A stretch of DNA of 19,851 nt from an uncultured Erythrobacteraceae bacterium (GTDB taxonomy: Bacteria > Pseudomonadota > Alphaproteobacteria > Sphingomonadales > Sphingomonadaceae), in NCBI GenBank assembly GCA_946482075.1, contig CAMLQG010000066.1, forward strand, positions 1 through 19,851, given 5' to 3'. The first letter of the stretch is position 1. Each line of letters starts with the position of its first letter. The position numbers and the translations under genes were made by a program. This document shows, in pieces, positions 19,816-19,851 of the stretch. The notes under the pieces are model-generated. The model saw only the letters and a program-made list of their open reading frames with translations, was not told where the DNA came from and did not search any database.

Positions 19816-19851
19816 ATCGCCTCCTGACGCAGCGCCTGGAGCGTTGCCCCA

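Overview
The window looks like chromosomal DNA of a sphingomonad-type alphaproteobacterium (order Sphingomonadales, perhaps Erythrobacteraceae or Sphingomonadaceae). This rests on the high GC content, a DivK-type cell-cycle regulator next to DUF3572, an Usg protein, a DksA that keeps one of the four zinc cysteines, an acyl carrier protein next to serine palmitoyltransferase (the sphingolipid entry step), and abundant paired-hairpin repeats of the kind scattered through such genomes. This placement is inferred from gene content; no database comparison was possible.

Layout. (1) 1-1300, plus strand: the 3' end of mutS and a small membrane-anchored protein with a very acidic tail. (2) 1322-4032, minus strand: gluQ, a HIG1-type two-helix membrane protein, a PduO-type cobalamin adenosyltransferase and, beyond a repeat, 3-hydroxybutyryl-CoA dehydrogenase. 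(3) 4349-6905: an HNH endonuclease (plus) converging on a DUF4112 membrane protein and an orphan family-5 solute-binding lipoprotein (both minus). (4) 7077-8710: a PilZ protein and dksA (minus), and a small Sel1-repeat protein (plus). TTAACCAT octamers, a CtrA-box-like motif, lie on both sides of dksA. (5) 8848-12100, minus strand: a tightly overlapping five-gene operon (DUF3572, HAD hydrolase, RidA, glycerophosphodiester phosphodiesterase, FemAB-like acyltransferase), divergent from divK. (6) 12783-15903, plus strand: acp, spt and an amidase. (7) 15907-16903, minus strand: usg and a YqaA-type membrane protein. (8) 17146-19062, plus strand: a large multi-spanning GT2 glycosyltransferase. (9) 19158-19774: an AT-rich promoter-like segment, a terminator-like hairpin and a gene resembling a phage small terminase, possibly the first gene of a prophage or gene-transfer-agent cluster beyond the window edge.

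Most of the window is housekeeping DNA: mismatch repair, tRNA modification, stringent-response transcription control, cell-cycle signalling, lipid and cofactor metabolism. The most distinctive feature that single-gene annotation does not explain is a set of eight 74-104 bp intergenic inverted repeats of three types. In two types each arm is itself a small hairpin, and base changes covary within arms. I found no CRISPR array, tRNA, rRNA, complete insertion sequence or recognisable defence system, and no convincing new multi-gene system. The right edge, where the terminase-like gene begins, is the best place to look further.
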